NCBI GenBank assembly: GCA_963771435.1
Contig: CAVYTF010000003.1
Coordinates: 1-64,000 of the forward strand
Reading direction: 5' to 3'
Source: CAVYTF01 sp963771435
GTDB taxonomy: Bacteria; Bacteroidota; Bacteroidia; Chitinophagales; Chitinophagaceae
DNA length: 64,000 nucleotides
Numbering within the stretch: the first letter of the stretch is position 1; every line of letters begins with the position of its first letter. Position numbers and translations under genes: made by a program. Positions 39,046 through 49,500 of this stretch are shown here, one piece after another. Below the pieces are notes generated by a model. The model was not told where the DNA came from and did no database searches. It saw only the letters and a program-made list of their open reading frames with translations.

Positions 39046-41946
39046 TTACAAGTGCTTTTCCGTCTCACCGATATAGCTCTCCATCGGTTCACAGGTGCAT
39101 ATCAAATTCCTATCGCCATACGTATTATTGATGCGTGAAACGGAAGGCCAGAATTTATTTTGAGTAACAAAGTACAACGGAAAAGCAGCTTCCTTGCGGG
39201 TGTATTTGTGGTTCCATTCATCTCCGCATATCACAGCCTGTGTATGGGGTGCATTTTTTAAAGCATTATCTGTCTTATCAGAAGAGCCGTTCTCAATGCT
39301 TTTTATCTCTTCATAAATAGATATCATCGCATCGCAGAAACGGTCAAGCTCAGGCTTGTCCTCACTTTCTGTTGGTTCGATCATGATCGTCCCCGGAACG
39401 GGAAAACTCATAGTTGGTGCGTGGAATCCATGATCTATCAAGCGTTTTGCTACATCTTCCGCTTCTATTCCCGCAGAAGTTTTAAAAGGGCGCAGGTCAA
39501 CAATAAACTCATGCGCACAAGTGCCATTACTGCCTGAGTATAATATCTTATAGTATTTCTCCAACCGCGCTTTCATGTAATTAGCGTTAAGAATAGCGTA
39601 CTCTGTAGCCATTCTTACCCCATCAACGCCAAGCATTTTTATATAGGCATAACTGATAAGCAATATGGAAGCCGAACCATAAGGTGCAGCCGAAACTGCA
39701 TGGGTATTGCTGATTGCTGATTGCTGATTGCTGATGAAAACATGCCCCGGTAAATATTGAGCTAAATGAGCCTTCACACAAATTGGCCCCATACCCGGCC
39801 CGCCACCGCCATGAGGTATAGAAAAGGTCTTATGTAAGTTTAAATGGCAAACATCCGCACCAATGATAGCCGGAGAAGTTAAACCAACTTGGGCATTCAT
39901 ATTAGCGCCATCCATGTACACCTGGCCACCATGTGAGTGAATGATGTTACAAACCTCCTTAATGCTCTCTTCAAACACGCCATGTGTAGAAGGATAAGTA
40001 ACCATCAACGCTCCAAGCGTATCTTTATACTGTTCTGCTTTCGCATCCAGGTCGGTTACATCTATATGCCCTTCTGTATCACTTTTTACAATAACTACCT
40101 TCATGCCAGCCATTACTGCGCTTGCAGGGTTGGTACCATGCGCTGAAATAGGTATCAACACCACGTTCCTGTGTGCGTTGCCATTTGCTTTATGAAAAGC
40201 CATAATGGTCAACAAGCCCGCATATTCGCCCTGTGCGCCACTGTTCGGTTGCAAACTACAGGCATCAAAACCTGTAATCGCATTAAGATATTGAGAAAGT
40301 TCTTCAATAATTTGTGCATAACCTGCCACCTGGTTCGCAGGAACAAAAGGGTGCAACTGCCCAAACTCCGGCCAACTAACAGGTATCATTTCGCTGGCAG
40401 CATTCAGTTTCATGGTGCAGCTTCCCAAAGAGATCATTGAGGTATTTAACGAAAGGTCTTTGTTCTCCAGCTGCTTCATATACCGCATCATTTGTGATTC
40501 TGAATGATGTGTATTAAAAACAGGATGCTTTAAATAACCTGACACCCTTTTAGCAAATGCAGGTATATTTTTTAATTCATATTCTTCGTCATAACTAATA
40601 CCTGCTTCGTCTAACCCCTTTGCTTCTGCAAAAATGTACACCACATCAAGTATATCCTTTTGCGTGGTTGTTTCATCAACTGATATGCTGATGTGGTTTC
40701 CATCCTCATAATGAAAATTAACTTCATGCTTTTCAGCTATTGCCTTGATCTTCGCAGCATCAACCTTTATTCTTATCGTATCAAAATAAAACTTATTCTC
40801 ATTGTCAAAACCAAGTTCTGAAAGGGATGTTGCCAGTGTTTGCGCCAGCAACGACACTCTTTCCGCTATTTGCTTCAACCCTTTAGGGCCATGGTACACC
40901 GCATACATAGCAGCCATATTTGCCAGCAACGCCTGTGCTGTGCATATATTTGAGGTCGCCTTTTCCCGCTTGATATGCTGTTCTCTTGTTTGCAACGCCA
41001 TACGCAAAGCGCGGTTATTTTGAGAATCAATACTAACCCCAATGATCCTTCCGGGTATATTCCTCTTAAACTCATCCCTGGTTGCAAAGAACGCAGCATG
41101 TGGGCCGCCATAACCAAGCGGTACGCCAAATCGTTGCGCAGACCCAATCGCAACATCAGCGCCCAATTCCCCTGGCGAAGCCAGCAAAGTCAACGCAAGT
41201 AAGTCGGTCGCCATAACCACATAACCATTGATACCATGCACCTGCTGTATAAAGCCACTATAGTCCTCTATTGAGCCATTACAGTTGGGGTATTGTACTA
41301 TTGCCCCAAAATAAGTTTCGTCTAATTGCGCAGCTTTATGATCGCCTGTAACTATCTCAATTTGTATCGGTGCCGCCCTTGTAAACAGAACATCCTTTGT
41401 TTGCGCAAATATCTTTTCATCAACAAAGAACTTCCTCTTTGCCGCTTCATCCGATTTATTCACATGGTGGAAAAGCATTCCCATAGCCTCGGCCGCTGCT
41501 GTGGCCTCATCAAGCAAAGAGGCATTGGTTAGTTCCAGCCCGGTCAGGTCACTCACCATTGTTTGAAAATTAAGTAAACTTTCGAGCCGCCCCTGTGATA
41601 TTTCTGCCTGGTAAGGGGTGTACTGCGTGTACCAGCCCGGGTTTTCAAATACATTGCGCAGTATAACGCTAGGTGTAAGCGTACCATAATACCCCTGCCC
41701 GATATAATTTTTATAAAGCTTGTTTTTTGCAGCAACCGCTTTTATACCCGTTAAATATTCCTGCTCGCTTATAGCAGCAGGCAGGTTCAGCGGCTCCTGT
41801 AGCCTGATTCCTGCTGGTATTGTTTTGTCAATCAACTCTTCTAAAGAATCAACGCCAATAACCGCAAACATTTCTTTTGCAGACGCCTCATCAATACCAA
41901 TATGCCTTCGCTGAAACTCTATAGATTGCTGCTCAAATAAATTCAT
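39046..41946 (-). CDS. gcvP: Glycine dehydrogenase (decarboxylating), P protein of the glycine cleavage system
   Basis: 966 residues, full length. This PLP enzyme releases CO2 from glycine and passes aminomethyl to the H protein. Motifs: N-terminal FQRRHIGIDEA and YGTLTPSVILRNVFENPGWY, TPYQAEISQGRLE, and the PLP lysine in HLNLHKTFSIPHGGGGPGMG. Where homologues have a short loop before AVSAAP(W/Y)GSAS, this protein has VFISNQQSAISNTH, encoded by a 7-bp microsatellite (39706-39733). No gcvT or gcvH is in the window. Confidence 0.95.
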   Translation of the reverse strand: MNLFEQQSIEFQRRHIGIDEASAKEMFAVIGVDSLEELIDKTIPAGIRLQEPLNLPAAISEQEYLTGIKAVAAKNKLYKNYIGQGYYGTLTPSVILRNVFENPGWYTQYTPYQAEISQGRLESLLNFQTMVSDLTGLELTNASLLDEATAAAEAMGMLFHHVNKSDEAAKRKFFVDEKIFAQTKDVLFTRAAPIQIEIVTGDHKAAQLDETYFGAIVQYPNCNGSIEDYSGFIQQVHGINGYVVMATDLLALTLLASPGELGADVAIGSAQRFGVPLGYGGPHAAFFATRDEFKRNIPGRIIGVSIDSQNNRALRMALQTREQHIKREKATSNICTAQALLANMAAMYAVYHGPKGLKQIAERVSLLAQTLATSLSELGFDNENKFYFDTIRIKVDAAKIKAIAEKHEVNFHYEDGNHISISVDETTTQKDILDVVYIFAEAKGLDEAGISYDEEYELKNIPAFAKRVSGYLKHPVFNTHHSESQMMRYMKQLENKDLSLNTSMISLGSCTMKLNAASEMIPVSWPEFGQLHPFVPANQVAGYAQIIEELSQYLNAITGFDACSLQPNSGAQGEYAGLLTIMAFHKANGNAHRNVVLIPISAHGTNPASAVMAGMKVVIVKSDTEGHIDVTDLDAKAEQYKDTLGALMVTYPSTHGVFEESIKEVCNIIHSHGGQVYMDGANMNAQVGLTSPAIIGADVCHLNLHKTFSIPHGGGGPGMGPICVKAHLAQYLPGHVFISNQQSAISNTHAVSAAPYGSASILLISYAYIKMLGVDGVRMATEYAILNANYMKARLEKYYKILYSGSNGTCAHEFIVDLRPFKTSAGIEAEDVAKRLIDHGFHAPTMSFPVPGTIMIEPTESEDKPELDRFCDAMISIYEEIKSIENGSSDKTDNALKNAPHTQAVICGDEWNHKYTRKEAAFPLYFVTQNKFWPSVSRINNTYGDRNLICTCEPMESYIGETEKHL
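39706..39733. repeat. 7-bp microsatellite (ATTGCTG)x4 inside gcvP
   Basis: Four perfect ATTGCTG units; the coding strand reads SNQQSAIS. Because the unit is 7 bp, gain or loss of one unit would shift the gcvP frame. Confidence 0.85.
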
Positions 41947-42022
41947 ATTACGGGATTAGTTTTTCAAAAAGATCTGCAAAGTTACAATCTATCAACGGGA
42001 TAAAAAACGCCTGTAAGCTGTT

Positions 42023-42382
42023 GTGGAAAAAAGGTTAAATTACTACCTTCGAAGGGTAATAAGATTATTCCGGACTTTCCTATCCTCCATTTTATTATGT
42101 AACCCCTTTTCTATGATGCTGTATGCCTTTTTAATTCTTATCGCATTGTTACTTATCATCAACCTTATCTATACTGTCAAGGCTGCCGGAAATAATAACA
42201 GTTCTGTGCTTGCTAAACTCGATACTCTGCCTCCAGAAATGCAGAGCATTGAATCCTCCGTTAAAAAGGAAATTGCCCTCAACCGCAGGAAAACCAACGA
42301 TAACGCTGCCTATTCCTGCAAAGAACTCGCCGATTCAATACCCACTCAATTCCCGCTCAAAATTATAATAAAGTCATTCTGA
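42023..42382 (+). CDS. Small membrane protein, possibly an RmuC N-terminal fragment
   Basis: 119 residues. An internal ATG at 42113 opens directly onto a membrane helix (MMLYAFLILIALLLIINLIY). A coiled-coil-prone segment follows (MQSIESSVKKEIALNRRKTN, DNAAYSCKELADSI), resembling the start of some RmuC proteins, where a helix is followed by EIARNREE..ELSxSL. The C-terminal nuclease-like domain is missing, so this may be a gene remnant. The call is weak. The remaining region to 42605 is leader DNA of the histidine kinase with no clear promoter. Confidence 0.35.
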   Translation: MEKRLNYYLRRVIRLFRTFLSSILLCNPFSMMLYAFLILIALLLIINLIYTVKAAGNNNSSVLAKLDTLPPEMQSIESSVKKEIALNRRKTNDNAAYSCKELADSIPTQFPLKIIIKSF

Positions 42383-42605
42383 CCTATTACAAGCATAATA
42401 ATCCTGAGCCTAAACCTACCTCTGCCACATACCTCCCGAACCCTTCTTGTAAAGTTTACCTTTAATGCCTACAACATTTTTATAAATCCCATTTTTGCAT
42501 TACATTTTCTTTGGCCTTTTGCGTTCCTTCCTTTATTTTGCATTAATAAAAAATTTATAATCACAGAATAATAAAACTAACCGATAGATTTATCTGTTTT
42601 AACTA

Positions 42606-45600
42606 ATGCTAAGAAAACTGCTGCTGTTAATTTTCATCTTATTCTTTTCACAAATTATTAATGCACAATATAAGGAAGATGATTTTGAACATTATACTGT
42701 CTTAAATGGGCTAAGTGACAACAATGTTTATTGCATTGCACAGGACGATCTTGGTTATATATGGATTGGCACCGAGATGGGGCTAAACTGTTTTAACGGT
42801 GAGAATTTTACTCATTATTTCAGCAGAAGCAAACCGCTTTACCTTGCCGCTTCAAATATCACAAAACTGATTCCTTTCAGTGACAACCGCCTTGGAATAA
42901 TTACCCGGCAGGGGTTCCAGGTCATTAATACAGTAGATCTTTCTACGGAAAATTACCTTTTTCCTGACACCTGTTCTTTCGCTTATTATAACAATGGCGT
43001 TATGGATGCCATTGAACTGCCGGATAGATCAGTATTGCTTTGTTCAGCTACAGGTATATATTCATTTAACAAACCGGGTTATATTTATTTTCGGTATGAT
43101 GATTATTATTCCGGAGATAATGAGAATAAAAAAGGAGTTATATACGGGCGTGCTATTGTAAAAGTGGATAAGAAAGAAGCTATCATTTATACTGCTGACT
43201 ATAAATTAGACCGCTATGACTTTGAAAAAAAGACACTTTTTCACATATCACCATCTTCAACGGAATGGAACACTTTTTACCCTAAACAAACCCATGGCTC
43301 AAATTGTACTAAAATCGCTGAAAACCAGTTTATCCTTTTTGATCCGTGGTCTGACAGCATTACATTCTATGATAGGGAAAGAAATATGTATGTGGCCTCT
43401 AGGCCTTCATGTATGAGCAAAGGGGAATTAGACTGGGAAAGCAATGTATTTGTACTTAACGACACCTGTTTTGCTATGAACTGCCCTTTGACTGGTTATT
43501 ATCTTTTTCAATTAAACAAAAAAACAGGGATGATCACTTCTTCCCCCGAAAAGTTCCTTCCTTCATATAGGTGCAATTATTTGTTTGTTGACAATGAAAA
43601 GCGCTTATGGGTAGGTACAAGAACAGGATTATTAAGGCAAAAGAAAAGCTCTCTTTTTATAAATTCCACCTTGCTGTTCAATACAAAAGACCCTGGTTTC
43701 AATGCATGCTTCACAAGTATTTGCCGGTATAAAGATAAACTGTACATTGGAAGTCATAACCGCTACCAGGGGCTGTTTGTAGTGGACACAGCTACAATGA
43801 GTGTGGTAAAAAAAATAACATTTTTTGGAGGCAATAACGGGTGGAGCGAAATAAATTCTATCCAGTGCTACCAAAAAGACACGCTTTGGCTCGGCACTAC
43901 AAATGGTTTATTATGGGTTGATATTAATTCATTCCATTATGGAGGTATACGTGACAAACATGGTGACACTGTTTTGGCTGGCAGCCAGCCCATCCTTTGC
44001 CCTCCTGATAAAAAAGGAAGGGCATGGCTTTATGATTTTATGAATGGCAAAGCCGGTTTTTATGATACAGCTAAAAGGACTTTCACTTTTTTTACACTAC
44101 ATACAACTCCGACATTACCTTTCACACGCATCAAGCATATTGTATACGATGCCTATGGCGATACATGGCTGGCAGGACATGGACTGGCAAGATGGAATAA
44201 CTCCAAACAGCAGTTTGATACAATGATAAATATATACGAAGGCCCGAATAAATTCAAGGATGACATCCTCGCTATTGCTGCGGATAAGCAAGGTTCTCTT
44301 TGGATGTATAATGCGGAGAATGTACTGCTGGAATACAAAATAAAAGAAAAGAAGTTCTATGAGCATGGGGATAATGAAGGGCTGCCATCCTTTGTGCAGT
44401 CTATGGCCGATGAAGTAAATGATAAACTTTGGTTCACCACAGGCAGCCAGTTAATTTGCTTTAACCATTCAACAAAAAAAGTTGTTTATTTTGACTACAA
44501 AGATGGCATGCCAGCAGAAAGGGCATCAACCCGCATCATTGATTATGACCCTGGCAGGAATTGTTATTATTCCCTGCATAATAATTACCTGGCAACCTTT
44601 CCGGCTGATATTCCTGGAACGCAGGAAAAGAATAGCCATTTGCTCATTTCTGAAATAGCTTTTGCAGATACCACATTTTATAACCCCAATGGCACCTTAC
44701 ATCTCAACTATACTCAGCAAAACTTCTCTATCCATTTTAATGTGCTGAACTATGATGCCCCACATAGCTATAATTTTTTTTACAGTGTGAACAGCAAAAA
44801 ATGGATAAACTTAGACGGTCAGGAAGTGATTTTTTTCAATGAATTGCCTTTTGGTAACAACCATATACAGGTCAAAGCAGTAAGCAAGCTCGGTCAAGAA
44901 CTAATTACAGGCATATTTCTTAACATCTCACCACCCTTTTGGAACAGGTGGTGGTTCATAGCATTAGTTTGTGTTCTTTTTTTTGCAGCAGTGTACAGCA
45001 TATATCGCTACCGGCTTAACCAGGTAATAAAACTACAGGCCATGCGCAATGGTATTGCGAGGGATTTCCATGATGATATTGGCAGCACCATGGGAAGCAT
45101 AAACCTTTACAGTCAGGTGGCCAGCGAAAAACTACAAACACAGCAACCTGTAGTTGCAGAAGAAATATTGCAAAAGATAGGAACCGTGTCAAGGCAAATG
45201 GTAGAGCGCATGGGCGACATAGTGTGGAGCATCAACTCATCAAACGATTACCTGGAGAACCTTGTTGACCGCATGAAAACCTTTTGCTCTATGGCGCTAA
45301 CTCCTGCCTCTATAGACTTTCAGTTCAATGTAAATGATAAGTTTTCAGGAACTAAACTTTCTATGGATAAACGCAGGAACATCTTTCTCATTTTTAAAGA
45401 ATGTATTCATAATACACTGAAATATGCAGGTTGCAACAAAGTCACTGTTACAATTACTGATTACCAGAGCCACATATTAATAATGATTGGGGATGATGGA
45501 AAAGGTTTTGATATACAAAACAACAAAGCATACAATGGCAACGGGCTGAAAAACATGCAGCAAAGGGCCTCCGCTATGCACGCAAAGCTCAAGATCCATT

Positions 45601-45647
45601 CAGTAATAAATGAAGGGACAAGAATTGAGCTGATGCTTGATGCTTAA
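42606..45647 (+). CDS. Reg-propeller sensor histidine kinase (HisKA_3 type)
   Basis: 1013 residues. A signal peptide (LLLLIFILFFSQIINAQ) leads to a large periplasmic two-component-regulator propeller with repeats such as GLSDNNVYCIAQDDLGYIWI and GTEMGLNCFNG, and a Y_Y_Y-type Ig domain (~690-765). One membrane helix (WWFIALVCVLFFAAVYSIY) is near residue 780. The phospho-acceptor is in RDFHDDIGSTMGSI (His ~821), and the HATPase has ECIHNTLKYAG, DDGKGFD and NGLKNMQQRA. DHDDIG-type kinases pair with NarL/LuxR regulators, and one lies 71 bases downstream. Together they form the sensing module in front of the fibre genes. Confidence 0.92.
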   Translation: MLRKLLLLIFILFFSQIINAQYKEDDFEHYTVLNGLSDNNVYCIAQDDLGYIWIGTEMGLNCFNGENFTHYFSRSKPLYLAASNITKLIPFSDNRLGIITRQGFQVINTVDLSTENYLFPDTCSFAYYNNGVMDAIELPDRSVLLCSATGIYSFNKPGYIYFRYDDYYSGDNENKKGVIYGRAIVKVDKKEAIIYTADYKLDRYDFEKKTLFHISPSSTEWNTFYPKQTHGSNCTKIAENQFILFDPWSDSITFYDRERNMYVASRPSCMSKGELDWESNVFVLNDTCFAMNCPLTGYYLFQLNKKTGMITSSPEKFLPSYRCNYLFVDNEKRLWVGTRTGLLRQKKSSLFINSTLLFNTKDPGFNACFTSICRYKDKLYIGSHNRYQGLFVVDTATMSVVKKITFFGGNNGWSEINSIQCYQKDTLWLGTTNGLLWVDINSFHYGGIRDKHGDTVLAGSQPILCPPDKKGRAWLYDFMNGKAGFYDTAKRTFTFFTLHTTPTLPFTRIKHIVYDAYGDTWLAGHGLARWNNSKQQFDTMINIYEGPNKFKDDILAIAADKQGSLWMYNAENVLLEYKIKEKKFYEHGDNEGLPSFVQSMADEVNDKLWFTTGSQLICFNHSTKKVVYFDYKDGMPAERASTRIIDYDPGRNCYYSLHNNYLATFPADIPGTQEKNSHLLISEIAFADTTFYNPNGTLHLNYTQQNFSIHFNVLNYDAPHSYNFFYSVNSKKWINLDGQEVIFFNELPFGNNHIQVKAVSKLGQELITGIFLNISPPFWNRWWFIALVCVLFFAAVYSIYRYRLNQVIKLQAMRNGIARDFHDDIGSTMGSINLYSQVASEKLQTQQPVVAEEILQKIGTVSRQMVERMGDIVWSINSSNDYLENLVDRMKTFCSMALTPASIDFQFNVNDKFSGTKLSMDKRRNIFLIFKECIHNTLKYAGCNKVTVTITDYQSHILIMIGDDGKGFDIQNNKAYNGNGLKNMQQRASAMHAKLKIHSVINEGTRIELMLDA

Positions 45648-45653
45648 CTATAC

Positions 45654-45699
45654 TACCAACATTGGGAATAGGTGCTTAAATAATTTGATCGCAGCTTTG
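45654..45699 (+). promoter_or_regulatory. Degenerate dyad and -7 element upstream of the response regulator
   Basis: TACCAACATTGGGA at 45654-45667 matches the fibre-gene dyad TACCACTATTGGTA at 11 of 14 positions. Exactly 24 bases later comes CAGCTTTG (45692-45699), one mismatch from TAnnTTTG. The spacing is the same as at the four fibre promoters. This suggests autoregulation of the response-regulator gene, which starts at 45719. The statistical support is weaker than for the perfect copies. Confidence 0.4.
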
Positions 45700-45718
45700 C
45701 TCGTTAATTGCCCTGGCT

Positions 45719-46357
45719 ATGGTTAATATAATAATGTATGATGATAATGATGCTGTGCGGGATTCTGTATCCATGCTTTTACAGGGCGTTGCTGGTTTTA
45801 AACTGGTAGCTTCCTATCCTCACTGCCTGAATGTTATTGACAATGTAAAAGAAACAAGGCCCGATGTAGTGTTAATGGACATTGATATGCCCGGCATTGA
45901 TGGCATTGAAGGGGTACGGCAGATAAGTAAAAACTTTCCCCATCTGCAAATATTGATGCTTACCACTTTTGATGATGATGAAAAAGTTTTTGCAGCAATT
46001 AAAGCCGGTGCAGGTGGTTATATTTTAAAGAACGCAGCGCCTAAAAGCCTGGTCAATGCCATCTCCGAAGTAAATGATGGCGGCGCGCCTTTAACACCGG
46101 GCATTGCCCGCAAAGTCCTGAACCAGTTTCATCAGTTGGCCCCGGAGGAAACAAAAGAGGATTATCGCCTTAGCATCCGTGAAAAAGAAGTGCTTTCTTT
46201 GTTGGTAGATGGCCATTCTTATAAAATGATCGCCGGAAAACTAAACATTACTTACGATACTGTAAGAGCCCACATAAAAAAGATCTATGAAAAGCTTCAT
46301 GTCGCCTCTATGACCGAAGCCGTAGCCAAAGCCATCAATAAAAAACTCTTCTCCTGA
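45719..46357 (+). CDS. NarL/LuxR-family DNA-binding response regulator
   Basis: 212 residues. The receiver domain has the acidic pair Asp8/Asp9, phospho-acceptor Asp54 in VVLMDIDMPG, Thr/Ser in MLTTFDD and Lys in YILKNAAP. The C-terminal LuxR/GerE helix-turn-helix spans ~148-212 (LSIREKEVLSLLVDGHSYKM, ITYDTVRAHIKKIYEKLHV). It lies directly behind its probable cognate kinase and in front of the fibre genes. Regulators of this family bind inverted heptamers such as TACYYMT. The dyad TACCACT/ATTGGTA before the fibre genes fits that pattern, making this the likely regulator; this is inference. Confidence 0.93.
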   Translation: MVNIIMYDDNDAVRDSVSMLLQGVAGFKLVASYPHCLNVIDNVKETRPDVVLMDIDMPGIDGIEGVRQISKNFPHLQILMLTTFDDDEKVFAAIKAGAGGYILKNAAPKSLVNAISEVNDGGAPLTPGIARKVLNQFHQLAPEETKEDYRLSIREKEVLSLLVDGHSYKMIAGKLNITYDTVRAHIKKIYEKLHVASMTEAVAKAINKKLFS

Positions 46358-46475
46358 ACTTAAATTAAGAAGCTACTTGATTACCTGTTTGTTAATTCTT
46401 TTTCTTCACACAGGAACTGATCAACCGATCTCCACTCGGCTGATGGCTCATAGCTAAAAGCTGATAGCCTCCTAC

Positions 46476-46521
46476 TACCACTATTGGTAATTGTAGGGGC
46501 AGATTATTCAGTTTTATTTTG
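46476..46521 (+). promoter_or_regulatory. Fibre-gene operator/promoter, copy 1
   Basis: Dyad TACCACTATTGGTA (46476-46489), 24-base spacer, TTATTTTG (46514-46521), then 46 bases to the ATG at 46568. No -33 TTTG lies in the spacer, as expected for an activator-dependent promoter with the activator centred near -44. The 118 bases between the regulator stop and this site hold simple AGCTGATAGC-type repeats only. Confidence 0.65.
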
Positions 46522-46567
46522 TCGTTCAATAAATAAACGCTCATCTAAACAACAAAACCGTAGCATT

Positions 46568-49500
46568 ATGAAACCAAGACAAACAATAGTAGTAAGCTTA
46601 CTGCTTATGCTGGTTACTTTTTCAGCCAAAGCACAAAACTGGCTACTGGCCGGCAACACCGGCACAGTCAGCACCAATTACATAGGAACTACAGACGCGC
46701 AACCTTTGCGGTTTGGCGTAAAAGGCGGATCGGCAGGTATCATAGACTCCACCTACAGCAATACAGGCATTGGCGTAGGGGCCTTGCGTGTTGTATTAGG
46801 ATCTGGGGGAGGAACTTTCAATACATCATTGGGATATTTCTCCCTCAAAGCAAATACAACAGGGAACACCAACACTGCCAATGGAGTTTATACCCTTTAT
46901 CTTAATACCACAGGCAGCAATAATACCGCGATAGGTGCGTATGCACTTCGTGATAACACTACAGGTGGGTATAATACCGCTAACGGCGAGCAGTCCCTTT
47001 ATTACAACACTTCAGGCACTAACAATACTGCAATTGGCTATGGTTCGCTATATTCAAACACAACCGGGAATTATAATGCTGCGATCGGGTCTTATGCGCT
47101 ATATTTAAACACTACAGGAATAGATAATGCAGCAAATGGCTATGGTACCCTTTATGCAAACACAACAGGCAGTTATAACACTGCAAATGGCATGAACGCC
47201 CTTCATGCAAACCTCACAGGGGCTAGCAACGATGCATCCGGTTATCAATCCTTAACCTCTAACACAACAGGAGGTAACAATACCGCAAATGGCTACGAAT
47301 CCTTGTATTCTAACACTACCGGATATTCTAACGTAGCTGTTGGCACCTCCTCATTATACAGTAATACAACAGTTAACAACCTTGTAGCGATAGGCGATTC
47401 AGCTTTGTATAATAATACAGGGTTAAGAAATACAGCAATAGGCTCTAAGACTCTTTATTCTAATACCACAGGGAGTAACAATACCGCAACTGGTTACCAG
47501 TCTCTTTCTTCTAATACTACAGGATATTGGAATACTGCAAATGGTTACGAAGCTCTTTATTCCAATACTACGGGAGATTTTAATACTGGAATAGGCACCG
47601 AGTCTCTTTATTACAACACTTCAGGCACTAACAATGTAGCAAATGGGGCCGGGGCGTTGGTAAACAACACCACAGGCAATAATAATACCGCTAACGGCGA
47701 GCAGTCCCTTTATTACAACACTTCAGGCACTAACAATACTGCAATTGGTCAGGGGGCCGTTGAGTACAATACTTCGGGAAACAGTAATACTGGGGTAGGA
47801 TATAATTCGCTTTACTTCAACAGAACTGGCTATTCTAATGTAGCAGTTGGGGTAAATGCTTTAGTAACCAATACAACTGGCAGCAATTTGGTAGCAATAG
47901 GCGACTCAGCTTTGTACTATAACACGGGCCCCCAAAATACAGCGCTGGGTTCAAAAGCGCTCTATTCTAATACCAATGGTGATTATAATACTGCGACGGG
48001 TTACCAGTCTTTGTATTTAAACACAACAGGATACAACAACACTGCAAATGGTGATTTTACGCTTCATAATAACACAACAGGCGCAGGTAATGCAGCTTAT
48101 GGAAATACAGCTCTTGATTTCAATACCACTGGTAGTAATAATACATCTATAGGCTACAATACACTTTTTCACAACACAACAGGTTATTCTAACGTAGCAG
48201 TAGGGGTAAATGCCTTATTAACCAATACAACTACTAGCAACCTTGTAGCAGTAGGCGACTCAGCTTTATATAATAATACTGCCTCCCAAAACACAGCCAT
48301 AGGCTCAAAAGCCCTCTATTCAAATACTACTGGTGCTTATAATACTGCAACCGGCTACCAGTCTCTTTATTTAAACACCACCGGAAACAATAACACAGCA
48401 AATGGCTATTATGCGCTTCACAATAACACTACTGGTGGATACAACACTGCTTATGGAATTACAGCTCTTTATTTCAATACTACCGGTAGTAATAATACAG
48501 CACTTGGAACCAGTACACTTTATTCCAACACTACAGGTACTTATAATACAGCCAATGGTGGCGGAGCTCTCTATTCGAACACCACAGGCAATAATAATGT
48601 CGCAAATGGATATAATGCACTTTTAAGTGATACTTCAGGTAGTAGTAACACCGCAAACGGTTATAATGCTCTTTACTCCAATACCTCAGGCAGTAACAAT
48701 GTAGCAAATGGGGCCGGGGCGTTGGTAAACAACACCACAGGCAATAATAATACCGCCGATGGCTATCAAACCCTTCTTGCTAACACTACTGGATATAATA
48801 ATGAGGCTAATGGTTATCAAGCACTTCTTTCTAACACTACTGGCAGTTACAACATAGCAAGTGGGTACATGTCTCTTTATTCCAACAAAACAGGAAATGA
48901 TAATACAGCAAGCGGAGATGCTGCCCTCTATTCAAACATTACAGGCTTCAGCAATGTAGCAATGGGCACACACGCGGCATTTAAAAATACCTCCTCCAAT
49001 ATTGTAGCCATAGGTGATTCAGCCTTGTATAATAATACAGGCACTTTAAACACCGCAACAGGTTCAAAAGCGCTTTATTCTACTACTACCGGGGCCAACA
49101 ACACCGCAAATGGATACCAGTCACTTTATTCCAATAATATAGGTGGTTATAATACTGCAAATGGGGTTTATACGCTTCAGCAAAACACTTCGGGCAGCAA
49201 TAACACTGCTATTGGTTGGGATGCACTTGCTACAAACACTACAGGTAACTATAATACTGCGGTAGGAAATGGGGCAGCGGTAAATGCCGGCAATCTCGTT
49301 TACTCCGGCGCATTTGGAACTTATGCTACCGCCACCGCAAGCTATCAGGTACGCGTAGGTTATTCAAATACCACCAGCATTGGTGGTTATGTTGGCTGGT
49401 CAAACATTTCAGATGGCAGGGTAAAAACAAATATCAAGACAAATGTTCCCGGTCTCGCTTTTATTAATAAGCTGAAACCCATTACTTATAACTTGGACTT

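Noticed and set aside
39937..41914. Several + strand frames opposite gcvP
   Set aside because: They are shadows of a full-length conserved - strand gene.
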